A stretch of DNA of 64,000 nt from Fodinibius roseus (GCF_900129315.1 NZ_FQUS01000001.1:372001-436000), one strand, 5' to 3'. Positions 9,092 to 18,372 are shown, numbered from the stretch's first letter. Notes: generated from the letters alone by a model not told the origin. Translations and numbers: made by a program.

Positions 9092-9176
9092 GAGGATCCG
9101 TAAATAAGCATTCGGGGATAGCTGTTCGTTTTTGAGTAGCAGATCAATTTTATTTATTGTAGTATTTATCCGTTGG

Positions 9177-9315
9177 TGGGCTTAGCAAAACCAGGAATTT
9201 TGTTCAAGGTCAAGGCCCCAGGGAGGTTGCCCTCACAGCATACCGCCCATATGTGAGGATTTAAACCGACCAATAAACCGATATCGTGCAAAAGAACGGT
9301 TTTGCAAAACCCTCT
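9177..9315 (+). repeat. Dispersed cruciform-type intergenic repeat, copy B
   Basis: The left end gggcttagcaaaaccagg and the right end aacggttttgcaaaaccc form the same terminal inverted repeat as copies A, C and D. The middle is the most diverged part (ttcaaggtcaaggcccc is shared with copy D). It lies immediately before the serine-protease-fold gene. Confidence 0.65.
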
Positions 9316-9376
9316 GTTAATGTTAGCTGCACCATGTTATTAATATTCGTCAACAGAAACCAAAAGAGGAAATTTT

Positions 9377-10306
9377 ATGCCGGCAACAATAGAAGAGATT
9401 CGAAGTGTACTCAACGAAGTGAGGCCCCAGTTAATGAACAAAGCCAATGTTATGGCTACGGGTATCGGATATAAAAGAGTGGATAACAGAACGACGGATA
9501 AACTGGCTATTATCTGTTCTGTAGCGATAAAAACATCTGTCGAAAAACTGGATGCAGAAGATTTGATCCCACAGGAAGTTCAAAGTGTCCCCACGGATGT
9601 AAACCCAACAGGCATGTTTCGCACCCTTCAGGATCCCAAGGCACGGTTTCGGCCGGCTCCGGGAGGCGTGAGTATCGGACATGTAAATATTTCTGCCGGC
9701 ACCCTCGGTTGCCTGGTTGAGAAAAACGGTGAGTTGTTTATCCTTTCAAATAACCATGTGCTGGCGAATAGTAATGAGGCTGATTTGGAAGACCCTATTT
9801 TGCAACCGGGTCCCTTTGACGGGGGACTCAAGGCGGAGGATGAGATCGCCAGGCTCAGTGAATATGTGCCCATTACGTATAACGATGGGGACGACAACAG
9901 TGATCACCCCGGAAACTTTGTCGACTGTGCCATTGCAAAGCCTAATAATACGGATGATATTGAAAACGAAATTTATCAGGTTGGATCGATTGCCGGGGTC
10001 AAAGAGGCCGAATTTGATATGGAGGTAAAAAAAAGCGGGCGGACGACGGGACTGACCACCGGCGTGATTGAACAGGTAGATGTGACGTCCCGGGTAAATT
10101 TCGGAAGTAACAAGGTGGCGATCTTTACGGATCAGGTGATGGCGGGCGATATGAGTCAGGGGGGCGACAGTGGATCCGCGGTCCTGGATAATGATGATAA
10201 TATTGTGGGACTCCTGTTTGCGGGAAGCGATACGAGTACCCTCATTAATCGCATTGAAAATGTATTTGATGCACTTGAGGTGTCATTGCCTGACAGTATG
10301 GTATGA
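9377..10306 (+). CDS. Trypsin-fold serine protease, cytoplasmic, with N-terminal accessory domain
   Basis: This 309-residue protein has a chymotrypsin-like catalytic triad: His127 in SNNHVLA, Asp183 in VDCAIAK and Ser265 in QGGDSGSAV. It has no signal peptide or membrane segment, which is unusual because most bacterial trypsin-fold proteases act outside the cytoplasm. Residues 1-80 form a separate domain (MATGIGYKRVD, then QSVPTDVNPTGMF). That domain resembles the 73-residue protein encoded 150 bp downstream. The overall layout recalls bacterial homologues of the plant NAL1 group; this is a family impression, not a search result. A good ribosome binding site (agagga) precedes the ATG. The substrate is unknown. 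Confidence 0.8.
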   Translation: MPATIEEIRSVLNEVRPQLMNKANVMATGIGYKRVDNRTTDKLAIICSVAIKTSVEKLDAEDLIPQEVQSVPTDVNPTGMFRTLQDPKARFRPAPGGVSIGHVNISAGTLGCLVEKNGELFILSNNHVLANSNEADLEDPILQPGPFDGGLKAEDEIARLSEYVPITYNDGDDNSDHPGNFVDCAIAKPNNTDDIENEIYQVGSIAGVKEAEFDMEVKKSGRTTGLTTGVIEQVDVTSRVNFGSNKVAIFTDQVMAGDMSQGGDSGSAVLDNDDNIVGLLFAGSDTSTLINRIENVFDALEVSLPDSMV

Positions 10307-10457
10307 AGATTGGATTAAAAAATGCAGATGCCTTTTGCAACCACGAAATGTTCAACTGGTCCCGGGCGATTCCGGGGATGTGAGGGGAGAGGCTCTGCTT
10401 TAAAAATATAAGCCCGTATTTTCCACCGGGAAGTATGGGACAGGAATCCAGAGTATT

Positions 10458-10679
10458 ATGGCTAATTACGAAGAGGCCGCGTTGATAAAACGGCAATATG
10501 AACAGAAATGGCTGGCCATGGAGGAAATTGCGGCCATAGGTATCGGAAGGGCAGGCGGGGAGACCGGCATTATTATTTCCGTGACGGAGCATCCCGAAAA
10601 AGTGAGAAGAGAGATTCCCGGCCGCATTGAAGGGGTACCCATACAAATTAAAAAAACAGGGGCCTTTAACGCTCAGTAA
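10458..10679 (+). CDS. Small protein matching the N-terminal domain of the upstream protease
   Basis: This 73-residue soluble protein has the order AAIGIGRAGG, then GIIISVTEHPEK, then RIEGVPIQIKKTGAF. It aligns by eye with residues about 30-80 of the preceding protease (ATGIGYKR, LAIICSVAIKTS, VQSVPTDVNPTGMF). It is therefore a free-standing version of that accessory domain. The ATG at 10458 is the natural start. Position and similarity suggest a partner, inhibitor or cofactor of the protease; this is inference. Confidence 0.7.
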   Translation: MANYEEAALIKRQYEQKWLAMEEIAAIGIGRAGGETGIIISVTEHPEKVRREIPGRIEGVPIQIKKTGAFNAQ

Positions 10680-10700
10680 CAAAAAGGATCATAATTTATT

Positions 10701-11618
10701 TCAGAAATGGTAGCCCAATACAATTCCAACCGTACCTCTTTCCCCGGGTGGGGCGCCTGTATCCCGAACATCAAACAGGTCTGCAAACTCGTAAATAAGT
10801 CCCCCCACAATGTTCAAAGGCGCCCCCTCCCTGTTCAGGTACAGGCCGAGTCCCCCGTTGGTTATATTATTGATACGGTTGAATCGGCTTCTTGAGTAGA
10901 CAGACAAAGCGACTCTGTTACGTAAAAAATCCGGAATATATACATAGTCCAGAAACAGGGAAAACTGGTCCACCGACCTTAACGTTCCCTCCCAGGCCGT
11001 GTACTCTGCCTCCGCTGTCCTGCTGGTACCGTTACTGTCCGTACCGGTAGTAACCGTCTCCTTTATGGTAAGCTCGGTTAAGCTTGAAATATTATTGGTT
11101 CTGTCATATCCGGCGTAGGTACCAAAAATCATGTTACCGTTGAGATAGTAATTATAGGAAAGTCCTATGTTGACCTTGTTAAATGACCGGGTGCTGATCT
11201 GCTGCTCGAACGGTGCATTGACGTTCATCATACGGTACTGAGCCGCTCCGATTCCGATCCTCAGATTCAGGTAATCATATCCCCGGGGCATAGAATTACC
11301 GGTTGATATATTTTTTAAACCCAAGTTAAAACTGATATGGGCTTCCGGACTGAGTTCTTTATTGGTCACGAGCGGGGCCAGTCCATTATTGGAGATTCCA
11401 CTGGCATCAATTCCTACTACGATATCCCTGTCAGAACGGTTATAATAATAACCCATTTTCAAGCTGTTACCCGTCGTATTAACCCGAATGAGGCCCCCGA
11501 CCGGCAGATTTATTGAGGTTGTTCCGTGCGCATCTTCAAAAAAGGTCTGCGCATGTATCTCCGCAGTAACAGACAGGCATAAAATTAAAAATAGAAGGTA
11601 TGTAGCAATGAGCTTCAT
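10701..11618 (-). CDS. Outer-membrane beta-barrel protein, function unknown
   Basis: This 305-residue protein has a cleavable signal peptide (MKLIATYLLFLILCLSV, then AEIHAQ). The mature part alternates aromatic and polar residues as in beta-barrels (SLKMGYYYNRSDRDIVVG, KVNIGLSYNYYLNG) and ends in a C-terminal phenylalanine (GIVLGYHF), the usual outer-membrane insertion signal. No plug, TonB box or enzyme motif is visible. It starts one base after the stop of the 96-residue gene upstream on the same strand, so the two form a tight two-gene unit. Confidence 0.75.
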   Translation of the reverse strand: MKLIATYLLFLILCLSVTAEIHAQTFFEDAHGTTSINLPVGGLIRVNTTGNSLKMGYYYNRSDRDIVVGIDASGISNNGLAPLVTNKELSPEAHISFNLGLKNISTGNSMPRGYDYLNLRIGIGAAQYRMMNVNAPFEQQISTRSFNKVNIGLSYNYYLNGNMIFGTYAGYDRTNNISSLTELTIKETVTTGTDSNGTSRTAEAEYTAWEGTLRSVDQFSLFLDYVYIPDFLRNRVALSVYSRSRFNRINNITNGGLGLYLNREGAPLNIVGGLIYEFADLFDVRDTGAPPGERGTVGIVLGYHF

Positions 11619-11619
11619 G

Positions 11620-11910
11620 TTACCCTTTTGGTGACAGGTCTATTTCATCAGAAAGCAGGGAGTATCCTTTATTTATTTCTCCGCGGTAAGTTTTGGTATG
11701 TTCCGTATCAATTACAATTTCCAGCTCCCATGAAGTGCCGTTCATTCCTTTGCAAAGCATCAGCAAATCAAGTTCTCCTTTGATTTCAAACTCTTCTATC
11801 GTCCTGCTCCATTCACTGACCCCATCGAAATACAGGCCTACTTCTCTACCTTCAAGTTCAATCGTAAGGTCAAGCACTGCTCCCGTAAACCTTATGTCCA
11901 GCTGATTCAT
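11620..11910 (-). CDS. Small beta-rich protein of unknown function, coupled to an outer-membrane barrel gene
   Basis: This 96-residue protein has no signal peptide or membrane segment. It is predicted beta-rich (LDIRFTGAVLDLTIELEG, then SWELEIVIDTEHTKTY) with a single Cys in LLMLCKGMNG. I do not recognise the family. Its stop codon is one base from the start of the downstream barrel gene, so translation is probably coupled. The residue pattern and lack of a signal suggest a cytoplasmic protein, unless it is exported by an unclassified route. Confidence 0.6.
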   Translation of the reverse strand: MNQLDIRFTGAVLDLTIELEGREVGLYFDGVSEWSRTIEEFEIKGELDLLMLCKGMNGTSWELEIVIDTEHTKTYRGEINKGYSLLSDEIDLSPKG

Positions 11911-12190
11911 AATGATTGCATGAATGGTTAATCTGTTGTGCTGCCCAGATGGTACTTCCCATATTTTTTTAGCGATTCAATGAAACCCGGCTGCGGTCTT
12001 TCTTTTTTCCGTTATCTTCTTTAAAGAAACTAATCTTCGCACCCCGGGATTTCTGTATTTCCTCTTGCGGCATGTTGGATATTAAAAAATATAAAAGATG
12101 AGTTGGCAATATTAAATAATTCTTTGGATTACATTAAACCTCTATTTATTATTTGTTAGACTTCACAATCAAATAAATGGTAGCAGCGAT

Positions 12191-13288
12191 ATGTCTGATG
12201 ACAGCATTTCCAGGAAGCGTTTTTTGAAACAAACCGGATCCGCTTTTGCCGTAGCCACCTTGGGCTTTCCCTCCATTATCATTCCCAAAAAGAAGGAAAA
12301 ACTGGGCGTGGCCCTTGTCGGACTGGGAAACTACAGTACCACGCGGCTCGCCCCCGGCCTGCAGCGTACCGAACACTGCGAACTGCGGGGTATTGTCACA
12401 GGATCCCCGTCAAAAATACCGGACTGGCAGCAGCGGTACGATATCCCCGACGACAATGTCTATAATTATGAAACCATGCACGAGGTGGCCAGCAACGACG
12501 ACATTGACGTAGTCTATGTTGTTGTGCCTACCGGGCTGCATGCCAAGTATTCCATTATTGCGGCTGAGGCAGGCAAGCATGTATGGTGTGAAAAGCCGAT
12601 GGCTATGAATGTCGGAGAATGCCAGGCGATCATCGATGCTACTAACAGAAACGGGGTTCAGCTGTGCATCGGTTACCGCATGCAGCATGAGCCCAATACA
12701 AGGACCATTATCCGTTATGGCCGGGAAGAAACCTATGGCGCGGTGACAAGTGTAGAAACGGGAGCGGGCTATAATGGCAGTCACCAGGAGGGCGACTGGA
12801 GACGGGATGCCGAGCTGGGAGGCGGTGCCCTGTATGATATGGGGGTGTATCCGATCAACGCCGCCCGCTACGCAACAAGCAAAGAACCGGTGGCTGTCAG
12901 CGGAATACAAAGTTCGGAGCGTTCTCAAATGTACAACGAAGTAGATGAGACTACGGTTTTTGAACTTGAGTTCCCGGAAGGGGTCATGGCCAAAGGGGAA
13001 ACCAGCTTTGGAAAGTCCATGAATTACCTGGATGTAGATTGCGCGGATGGCTGGTATTATTTGCGCCCTTTTCAATCGTACAGCGGGGTACAGGGTGAAA
13101 CAAGCGATGGTACAAAGCTTCCTCCGGACCCGAAGCATCAACAAGCCCGTCAAATGGATAACGAGGCCCTTGCGATCAAAGAGGATAGAGACCCGGTCGT
13201 ACCGGGGGAAGAGGGGCTCCGGGATATCAGAATAGTGCGGGCGATTATGGAGTCCTCTGAAAAAGGCGGAGCAAGAATATCTCTATGA
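12191..13288 (+). CDS. Exported Gfo/Idh/MocA-family oxidoreductase
   Basis: This 365-residue NAD(P)-dependent sugar or cyclitol dehydrogenase has a Tat-like leader (SRKRFLKQTGSAFAVATLGF; the pair is Arg-Lys rather than Arg-Arg). It then shows a Rossmann start (LGVALVGLGNYSTTRLAPGL), VVPTGLHAKYSIIAAEAGKH and the catalytic EKP (CEKPMAMNV, about residue 134). Family enzymes oxidise or reduce one sugar hydroxyl, often at C3. Export with bound cofactor fits the Tat route. The gene opens a catabolic segment with an amidohydrolase, a PVC-type dehydrogenase and a ThuA-like protein. Repeat copy C begins directly at its stop codon. Confidence 0.88.
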   Translation: MSDDSISRKRFLKQTGSAFAVATLGFPSIIIPKKKEKLGVALVGLGNYSTTRLAPGLQRTEHCELRGIVTGSPSKIPDWQQRYDIPDDNVYNYETMHEVASNDDIDVVYVVVPTGLHAKYSIIAAEAGKHVWCEKPMAMNVGECQAIIDATNRNGVQLCIGYRMQHEPNTRTIIRYGREETYGAVTSVETGAGYNGSHQEGDWRRDAELGGGALYDMGVYPINAARYATSKEPVAVSGIQSSERSQMYNEVDETTVFELEFPEGVMAKGETSFGKSMNYLDVDCADGWYYLRPFQSYSGVQGETSDGTKLPPDPKHQQARQMDNEALAIKEDRDPVVPGEEGLRDIRIVRAIMESSEKGGARISL

Positions 13289-13432
13289 GGGCTTAGAAAA
13301 ACCAGCAGTTTTGTTTAATACCAAAACGTGAGCGATTTCAAAACTGATGGGTATATATAGACATATATATGAGGAAGTTGAAATCGCGAAAATGTAGAGA
13401 TGGGCAAAATAACGGTTTTACAAAGCTCTTTT
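13288..13432 (+). repeat. Dispersed cruciform-type intergenic repeat, copy C
   Basis: The clearest copy. Terminal arms are gggcttagaaaaaccagcag (left) and aacggttttacaaagctctt (right). A second, internal inverted pair, gcgatttcaaaac and gttgaaatcgcg, flanks an AT-rich centre, so two nested hairpins can form. It starts at the last base of the upstream gene's stop codon. Confidence 0.8.
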
Positions 13433-13824
13433 AACAGCACATATTCTAAAACCATATTTATATATCTCTCCCGGCAACCAGGCTAAATGCGAAAGGTGCT
13501 GTCATAAAACAGTAAAAGGAAAGACGAATTTGTTTGATACAATAGCTTATTTCATAAGGGCATTTTATATTCACGGGCATACAAATTCCCAGGATGAAAA
13601 GGCCATAACATCCAAAATCAAAATGTATACTCATGCCTTCCTGATTAATGGATCAAGATATGGACTTAAATTATGGGTAACAGGTAGTAATAATATTCGA
13701 ATCTCTTTTTAAGACAATTACGCCATAAAAGAAAATAGCAAATCTTTTTTTATCTGATTATTTGGCGTTTCTATGATTTTTTTATATATACGAAATCAAA
13801 AAAAACAAATGAACTAATCTCCTA
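13433..13824. other. AT-rich interval, no gene supported
   Basis: This stretch contains one 60-codon open frame (13530-13712, TTG start) with no recognisable features; I do not call it. It holds long A/T runs (for example tttttttatatatacgaaatc, shortened here) just before the amidohydrolase gene. A promoter for that gene is likely here, but I cannot place it. Confidence 0.4.
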
Positions 13825-14784
13825 ATGCATAGATCCCAATCGATTTCCCGCCGGAAATTTATAACGAGTACAAGCCTGCTTATGGCAGGGGCAGCGTGGA
13901 AACTGTATGGCTCCGGAATAACCGGGCCGGACAGTGAACCAATTATTGATATTCATCAGCATACTGATTATACCGGCAGAACAAACGAAGAGCTTGTGGC
14001 TCACCAGCGAGCCCTGGGCATTACAACGACGATCCTGCTGCCGGCGGGACGTCCCGTGGAGAAAGCCTCCACACATTTTGGTGATTCCAATGGCCTGGCG
14101 GCCGGCGCCAGCGGTAACGATTCCTGCTATCAGCTGGCGCAGAAATACCCGGGTGAATTTCTCTTTGGGGCTAATGAGGTTCCCGATCTGGAGGATACTA
14201 TTCCGGAGATTAAGAAATATTTAGAGCGGGGGGCCAAGGTAATTGGCGAATCAAAGTTTGCCGTCCCGTGTGATTCTCCGGAGATGCAAAAAATTTATGA
14301 GCTGGCCGGGAGATATGATGTCCCCGTTCTTATGCACTGGAAGCATGGCAGCTATAATTATGGTCTTGATCGTTTCCATACCATGCTCGAAAAATATCCT
14401 GAGGTAAATTTTATTGGCCATGCTCAAACATGGTGGGCCAACATAGATAAAGATCATGAGGATCAAAGCGTGATGTACCCCAAGACCGACGTAACAGCCG
14501 GGGGACTCACGGACCAGTTGCTCAGTGATTATCCGAATATGTATGGAGATCTGGGGGCGGGTTCCGGTTTGAATTCACTCACACGTGATGAGGAGCACGC
14601 GCGCGGATTCCTGGAGCGGCACCAGGATAAACTATTGTATGGCAGTGACTGCAATGACAGCGACGGCGGAGGTCCTGACTGTGTCGGAGGAAAGACCATT
14701 GCCATGATCCGCAAGTTGTCGCCCACCAAAGCGATTGAACGGAAAATTCTGTACAAAAACGCTAAAAAACTGTTCCGGATATAA
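13825..14784 (+). CDS. Tat-exported amidohydrolase-2 family (lactonase-type) hydrolase
   Basis: This 319-residue TIM-barrel metal hydrolase has a Tat leader (SRRKFITSTSLLMAGAAW). Metal and catalytic positions are present: DIHQHTDY (HxH, strand 1), VLMHWKHG, FIGHAQTWW and the terminal Asp in YGSDCNDSDGG. The amidohydrolase-2 group contains sugar-acid lactonases (for example L-fuconolactone and L-rhamnonolactone hydrolases) and decarboxylases. With the preceding exported oxidoreductase, hydrolysis of a periplasmic sugar lactone is the simplest reading, but the substrate is unknown. Confidence 0.85.
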   Translation: MHRSQSISRRKFITSTSLLMAGAAWKLYGSGITGPDSEPIIDIHQHTDYTGRTNEELVAHQRALGITTTILLPAGRPVEKASTHFGDSNGLAAGASGNDSCYQLAQKYPGEFLFGANEVPDLEDTIPEIKKYLERGAKVIGESKFAVPCDSPEMQKIYELAGRYDVPVLMHWKHGSYNYGLDRFHTMLEKYPEVNFIGHAQTWWANIDKDHEDQSVMYPKTDVTAGGLTDQLLSDYPNMYGDLGAGSGLNSLTRDEEHARGFLERHQDKLLYGSDCNDSDGGGPDCVGGKTIAMIRKLSPTKAIERKILYKNAKKLFRI

Positions 14785-14847
14785 CCCTTGTTCAACGTGG
14801 AACCCGAGCTATCCTTATTTATTTAATCAGATTGGGATAAAATGATA

Positions 14848-14859
14848 ATTGTTAACAAT
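14848..14859. promoter_or_regulatory. 12-bp perfect palindrome upstream of the PVC-type dehydrogenase gene
   Basis: The sequence attgttaacaat is self-complementary and lies 27 bp before the ATG at 14887. It is a candidate operator; chance occurrence in AT-rich DNA cannot be excluded. Confidence 0.3.
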
Positions 14860-14886
14860 ATATATGATTAACCCAGAAAAATTATA

Positions 14887-17322
14887 ATGCAACACAAGAA
14901 CCTTCTTTTAACAACTGTAATAAGTTCATTACTGATATTCGGCATATCCTGTGAGCGGGATCATAATAATGCGGACGAGCGTCCCCTGGGAGAACGTTGC
15001 CTGTCCCTGTCTGCTAATATGGGCCAGGCGCCGGCCGCGGAACCCGGTGAAGCGGACTATGAATCTTATGCCGATTTGGAAGTGCCCCCGCTCCCCCCGG
15101 AAGAGGCACTGGAAACGTTCAACCTGGTCGAGGGCTTTCGCATTGAAGTGGTCGCCCATGAACCGATGATCACCAGTCCCGTAGCCATGGATATCGATTC
15201 CGACGGACGCCTGTGGGTGGTGGATATGCCCTCCTATATGCCGGGCGACGACATGGACGTGCTGCAGGATGCGGTGGCAACGATGGAGCGCGAGCGGGTG
15301 CCCGAAGGGCGCGTAACCGTGTTGGAGGACACCAACGGGGATGGCCAGATGGACACGCACCGCGTGTTTGCGGATTCTCTGATCCTCCCGCGGGCGATCA
15401 AGGTGCTCCACGATGGGGTACTGGTGGGAGAGCCGCCCAATGTGCGCCTGCTTCGCGATACCGACGGGGACGGAAAGGCTGATAGCGAGGAAATTGTTTA
15501 CAACAGTTACGGGGACGCCTCCGATCCGAATAATCATGGCTTTCCGGGGGGGCTGATGTGGGGAATGGACAACTGGCTCCACAGTTCCAATGAAAATGTA
15601 GAAAGTATCCGTCGGGTGAGCGGACACTGGCAGACGCGTCCCTTTAACCGGCTCGGGCAGTACGGAATGTCTCAGGATAACTGGGGCCGGCTATATTCTT
15701 CCAGTAATTCGTGGCCGCTTCAGACCCATTTTGTGCCGCACGGGTACAGCGACCGTCATCCCGAGTTTGATATCAGCGAAGGACAGAATGTACGCATTGC
15801 TCCCAATAAGCCACTTTGGCCGGCTCATCCTACGGGCGTCAACCGCGGGTATCGCGATGGCATGCTGCGGGATGACAGTACCCTTGTTCAATTTACTTCC
15901 GCCTCGAGCACAACCATTTACCGGGGCGGACAGTTCGGAAGCGAGTACGTTGGCAATGCTTTTACTCCGGAACCGGTGGGCAACCTGATCAAGCGGATGA
16001 TCATCGAGGGAGATCCGTCCCAAATTGAGACGGAAGCTCGGTTTGCCTATCAGGATCGTGAATTCCTGACGTCTACGGATGAACGATTTCGTCCGGTAAA
16101 TATGTATACCGCTCCCGACGGGGGACTCTATGTCGTTGATATGTACCGCGGGGTTTTTGAACATGCTTCGCACCTGACCGATTATCTGAGGAATTATACC
16201 ATTGAACATGACCTCCACAAGGCCAATGGCCCTTATGGCCGGATCTACCGCATTGTACGCGAGGGCCAGGATATCGATTATGACACTCCGCACTTCAGTG
16301 AGATGACTGCATCCGAGGTTGTCGGATACCTGCGGCACGACAACGGGCAGCTGCGAGACCAGGCGCAACAGGTATTAGCCCAGTGTTCGCCGCAAGAAGT
16401 TATTCCGGAGCTGGAAGAGATAGTCGCGGCGGGACAGGAGGCATCGGACTGGACCCGCCTGCAGGCGCTGTGGACCCTTGAAGGATTCGACCGGTCGGTC
16501 TACGGGCAGGAGGAACTTACCGGAACCGCCCTTGAGGCTCTGGGCGATGATCATGCCCGGGTTCGCGCTTCCGCCATCCGTATACTCGAGCCGGCTATTG
16601 CCGCGGGGGACAATAACGTGCTCACGTCCCTGGAACCCCTTGCCGGGGATTCCTCGCCCTATGTTCAGCTGCAGCTGCTGGCTTCCCTTGGAGAGTCCAA
16701 CGTGGATCCGGGACTGGAGCTGATAGCTCGAATTCTCGATCAGCACAGTACTAACCCGTACTTCCGGGAGATGGCCCTGACCGGCGTCTACCAGCGCGAA
16801 GCGCAGCTGGCCGGACTCCTGCGGGATGAATATGACTGGAGCAGTGATCGCGGCGAAGCGTATGCCCAGTTGCTTACGGCTCTTGACCAGGCGGAGGAGG
16901 AGCGTCCCCAGAGGAACCTAAGCGGGCTTACGGAGGCCCAGAGAACGCTTTATGAAGAAGGTCGCCAAAAATACTCGTCCTGTATCAGCTGTCACGGGCA
17001 GGATGGGAGCGGTGTCAGCGGTGTTGGTGCAGCGCTGGACGGCAGTGAATGGGTACAGGGTGATCCGGAAGCGCTGGCGCGCATTGTCCTGCAGGGATTT
17101 TCAGGCGGAGCAGAAGAGCGCGGTGAGGATATCTCCGGCGTGATGCCGGGCCACCATTACTTGTCCGACCGGGACGTGGCTTCCATACTGACCTATATCC
17201 GGCAATCGTGGGATAACGATGCGGCGCCGGTGTCTCCGGAGGAGGTGGAGCGCATCCGCCGGCAAACGGAAGATCATCAGGGTACATGGTCCCCGGCTGA
17301 ATTGCGTGAGCGAACTGATTAA
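14887..17322 (+). CDS. PVC-type membrane-bound dehydrogenase with HEAT repeats and cytochrome c domain
   Basis: This 811-residue lipoprotein has a signal ending in GISC (Cys19-20 region) and a beta-propeller (about 75-450) with repeated calcium-type loops (DIDSDGRLWVVDMPSY, DTNGDGQMD, DTDGDGKAD). HEAT-like repeats follow (about 470-640), then a C-terminal cytochrome c: CISCHG (Cys699-His703) with the likely Met ligand in SGVMPGHHY. Proteins of this plan are common in Planctomycetes and Bacteroidota sugar-degradation clusters. They are thought to pass electrons from a sugar oxidation to the respiratory chain. The gene is visibly richer in G+C than the SusCD region downstream. Confidence 0.87.
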   Translation: MQHKNLLLTTVISSLLIFGISCERDHNNADERPLGERCLSLSANMGQAPAAEPGEADYESYADLEVPPLPPEEALETFNLVEGFRIEVVAHEPMITSPVAMDIDSDGRLWVVDMPSYMPGDDMDVLQDAVATMERERVPEGRVTVLEDTNGDGQMDTHRVFADSLILPRAIKVLHDGVLVGEPPNVRLLRDTDGDGKADSEEIVYNSYGDASDPNNHGFPGGLMWGMDNWLHSSNENVESIRRVSGHWQTRPFNRLGQYGMSQDNWGRLYSSSNSWPLQTHFVPHGYSDRHPEFDISEGQNVRIAPNKPLWPAHPTGVNRGYRDGMLRDDSTLVQFTSASSTTIYRGGQFGSEYVGNAFTPEPVGNLIKRMIIEGDPSQIETEARFAYQDREFLTSTDERFRPVNMYTAPDGGLYVVDMYRGVFEHASHLTDYLRNYTIEHDLHKANGPYGRIYRIVREGQDIDYDTPHFSEMTASEVVGYLRHDNGQLRDQAQQVLAQCSPQEVIPELEEIVAAGQEASDWTRLQALWTLEGFDRSVYGQEELTGTALEALGDDHARVRASAIRILEPAIAAGDNNVLTSLEPLAGDSSPYVQLQLLASLGESNVDPGLELIARILDQHSTNPYFREMALTGVYQREAQLAGLLRDEYDWSSDRGEAYAQLLTALDQAEEERPQRNLSGLTEAQRTLYEEGRQKYSSCISCHGQDGSGVSGVGAALDGSEWVQGDPEALARIVLQGFSGGAEERGEDISGVMPGHHYLSDRDVASILTYIRQSWDNDAAPVSPEEVERIRRQTEDHQGTWSPAELRERTD

Positions 17323-17363
17323 TTTTGGGTAGGTATTACGGCAAGTAACTAACACGGATAAGA

Positions 17364-17410
17364 ATTTTGCAAAACGCTCCTGCCCAGAATACATGCCAGC
17401 GTTTCCGGCA
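17364..17410 (-). repeat. Dispersed cruciform-type repeat, truncated copy E
   Basis: The segment ttttgcaaaacgctcctgcc followed by cagaatacatgccagcg aligns with the right end of the family in reverse orientation (compare ttgcccaattgctacatgttc, shortened, on the minus strand of copy A). The other half is missing or unrecognisable. Confidence 0.4.
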
Positions 17411-17472
17411 GGTTTCAGGATTTAATACGTTATCATTAACATTCTTTGCGTAAACTAAAAACCAATAAACAT

Positions 17473-18372
17473 ATGAATATGTTATTTTCTACAGCTCCGT
17501 TATCCGGTCGGGAAGAAAGAAACAGCGTGGAACACGCCCGGCTACCGAAGCCGAAAATCTTCTTTGCCGGCCTTGCTTTTCTGGTTGCGCTCCTCGTTGG
17601 GACAGTTCCCCTGCAGTCGAAGGCATTAGGTCAGCCTTCCAATGCGACAGGTATAGAACAACATGCTTCTGAGGACCAGCCTCACGTTGTTTTTCTGATT
17701 AATGAGGACCCGCATAATTACGAGGCCCATAAAACGATCCCACCCTTTGCTGACAGGCTCGGCAGGGAACATAACTATAAGACGACCGTCATTGAAGCGG
17801 AAGGGGAACTCCCGGCCCTGCGGTTTCCCCGGCTCAGGGAGACCCTGTCGGGGGCCGACCTGCTTGTGATCTATTTTCGCCGGGCCTCGCTGCCGGCCGG
17901 TCAGCTGGCCGCCATTAAAAGCTATATAGCGGAAGGGAATCCCGTTATCGGCATTCGCACGGCCAACCATGCGTTTGCCGTGCGGGATCAGGACGGTGAA
18001 ATCCCGGAAGGCTATGAGGACTGGCCCGAATTTGTGCCGGAGATCCTGGGACAAGAAAATATCGGCTACGGCTCGGTCGAGGACGGCACGGCTGTAGCGG
18101 TGGCCCCGGGAGCAGCTGATCATCCGATTCTGGAGGGGTTTGAGCCCATCCAGTGGCAAAGCACCGGCAATATCTATCTTATCCGGCTGCTGGATGATCA
18201 GGCCCGCGTGCTGCTGAGCGGGATGGCCGGCGATCATGTGAACCCGGTTGCGTACACGCGCAGGGCGGGGGACAGCAGGGTATTCTACACCTCCCTTGGT
18301 TACCCGGATGACTTTGAGGAACCGCGGTACCGGAACCTGTTAATCAACGCCATCGACTGGGCACTGGATTGA
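17473..18372 (+). CDS. ThuA-like secreted protein
   Basis: This protein of about 299 residues has a signal or anchor segment (IFFAGLAFLVALLVGTVPL). A glutamine-amidotransferase-like alpha/beta domain of the ThuA (trehalose utilisation) type follows: HVVFLINEDPHNYEAHKTIP, GADLLVIYFRRASL, VIGIRTANHAF and NPVAYTRRAGDSRVFYTSLG, ending in LLINAIDWALD. ThuA-domain proteins are frequent in exported keto-sugar pathways; their reaction is poorly defined. A frame extension back to a TTG at 17446 adds nine residues; I prefer the ATG at 17473. It follows the PVC-type dehydrogenase by 150 bp. Confidence 0.82.
   Translation: MNMLFSTAPLSGREERNSVEHARLPKPKIFFAGLAFLVALLVGTVPLQSKALGQPSNATGIEQHASEDQPHVVFLINEDPHNYEAHKTIPPFADRLGREHNYKTTVIEAEGELPALRFPRLRETLSGADLLVIYFRRASLPAGQLAAIKSYIAEGNPVIGIRTANHAFAVRDQDGEIPEGYEDWPEFVPEILGQENIGYGSVEDGTAVAVAPGAADHPILEGFEPIQWQSTGNIYLIRLLDDQARVLLSGMAGDHVNPVAYTRRAGDSRVFYTSLGYPDDFEEPRYRNLLINAIDWALD

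Larger units (their letters stand above)
8777..9376. other. 600-bp non-coding interval filled by two unrelated inverted-repeat elements
   Basis: No credible coding sequence was found here. It contains a roughly 230-bp element with inverted ends (8861-9091) and copy B of the dispersed cruciform repeat (9177-9315). The rest is AT-rich, with a good gagga ribosome binding site just before 9377. Confidence 0.6.

Noticed and set aside
12410-13153. 247-codon minus-strand frame opposite the first Gfo/Idh/MocA gene
   Set aside because: The plus strand encodes a complete, recognisable enzyme; the opposite frame has no motif.
13530-13712. 60-codon open frame with TTG start between repeat copy C and the amidohydrolase gene
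   Set aside because: No ribosome binding site, signal, domain or codon pattern supports it, and the region is AT-rich and non-coding in character.
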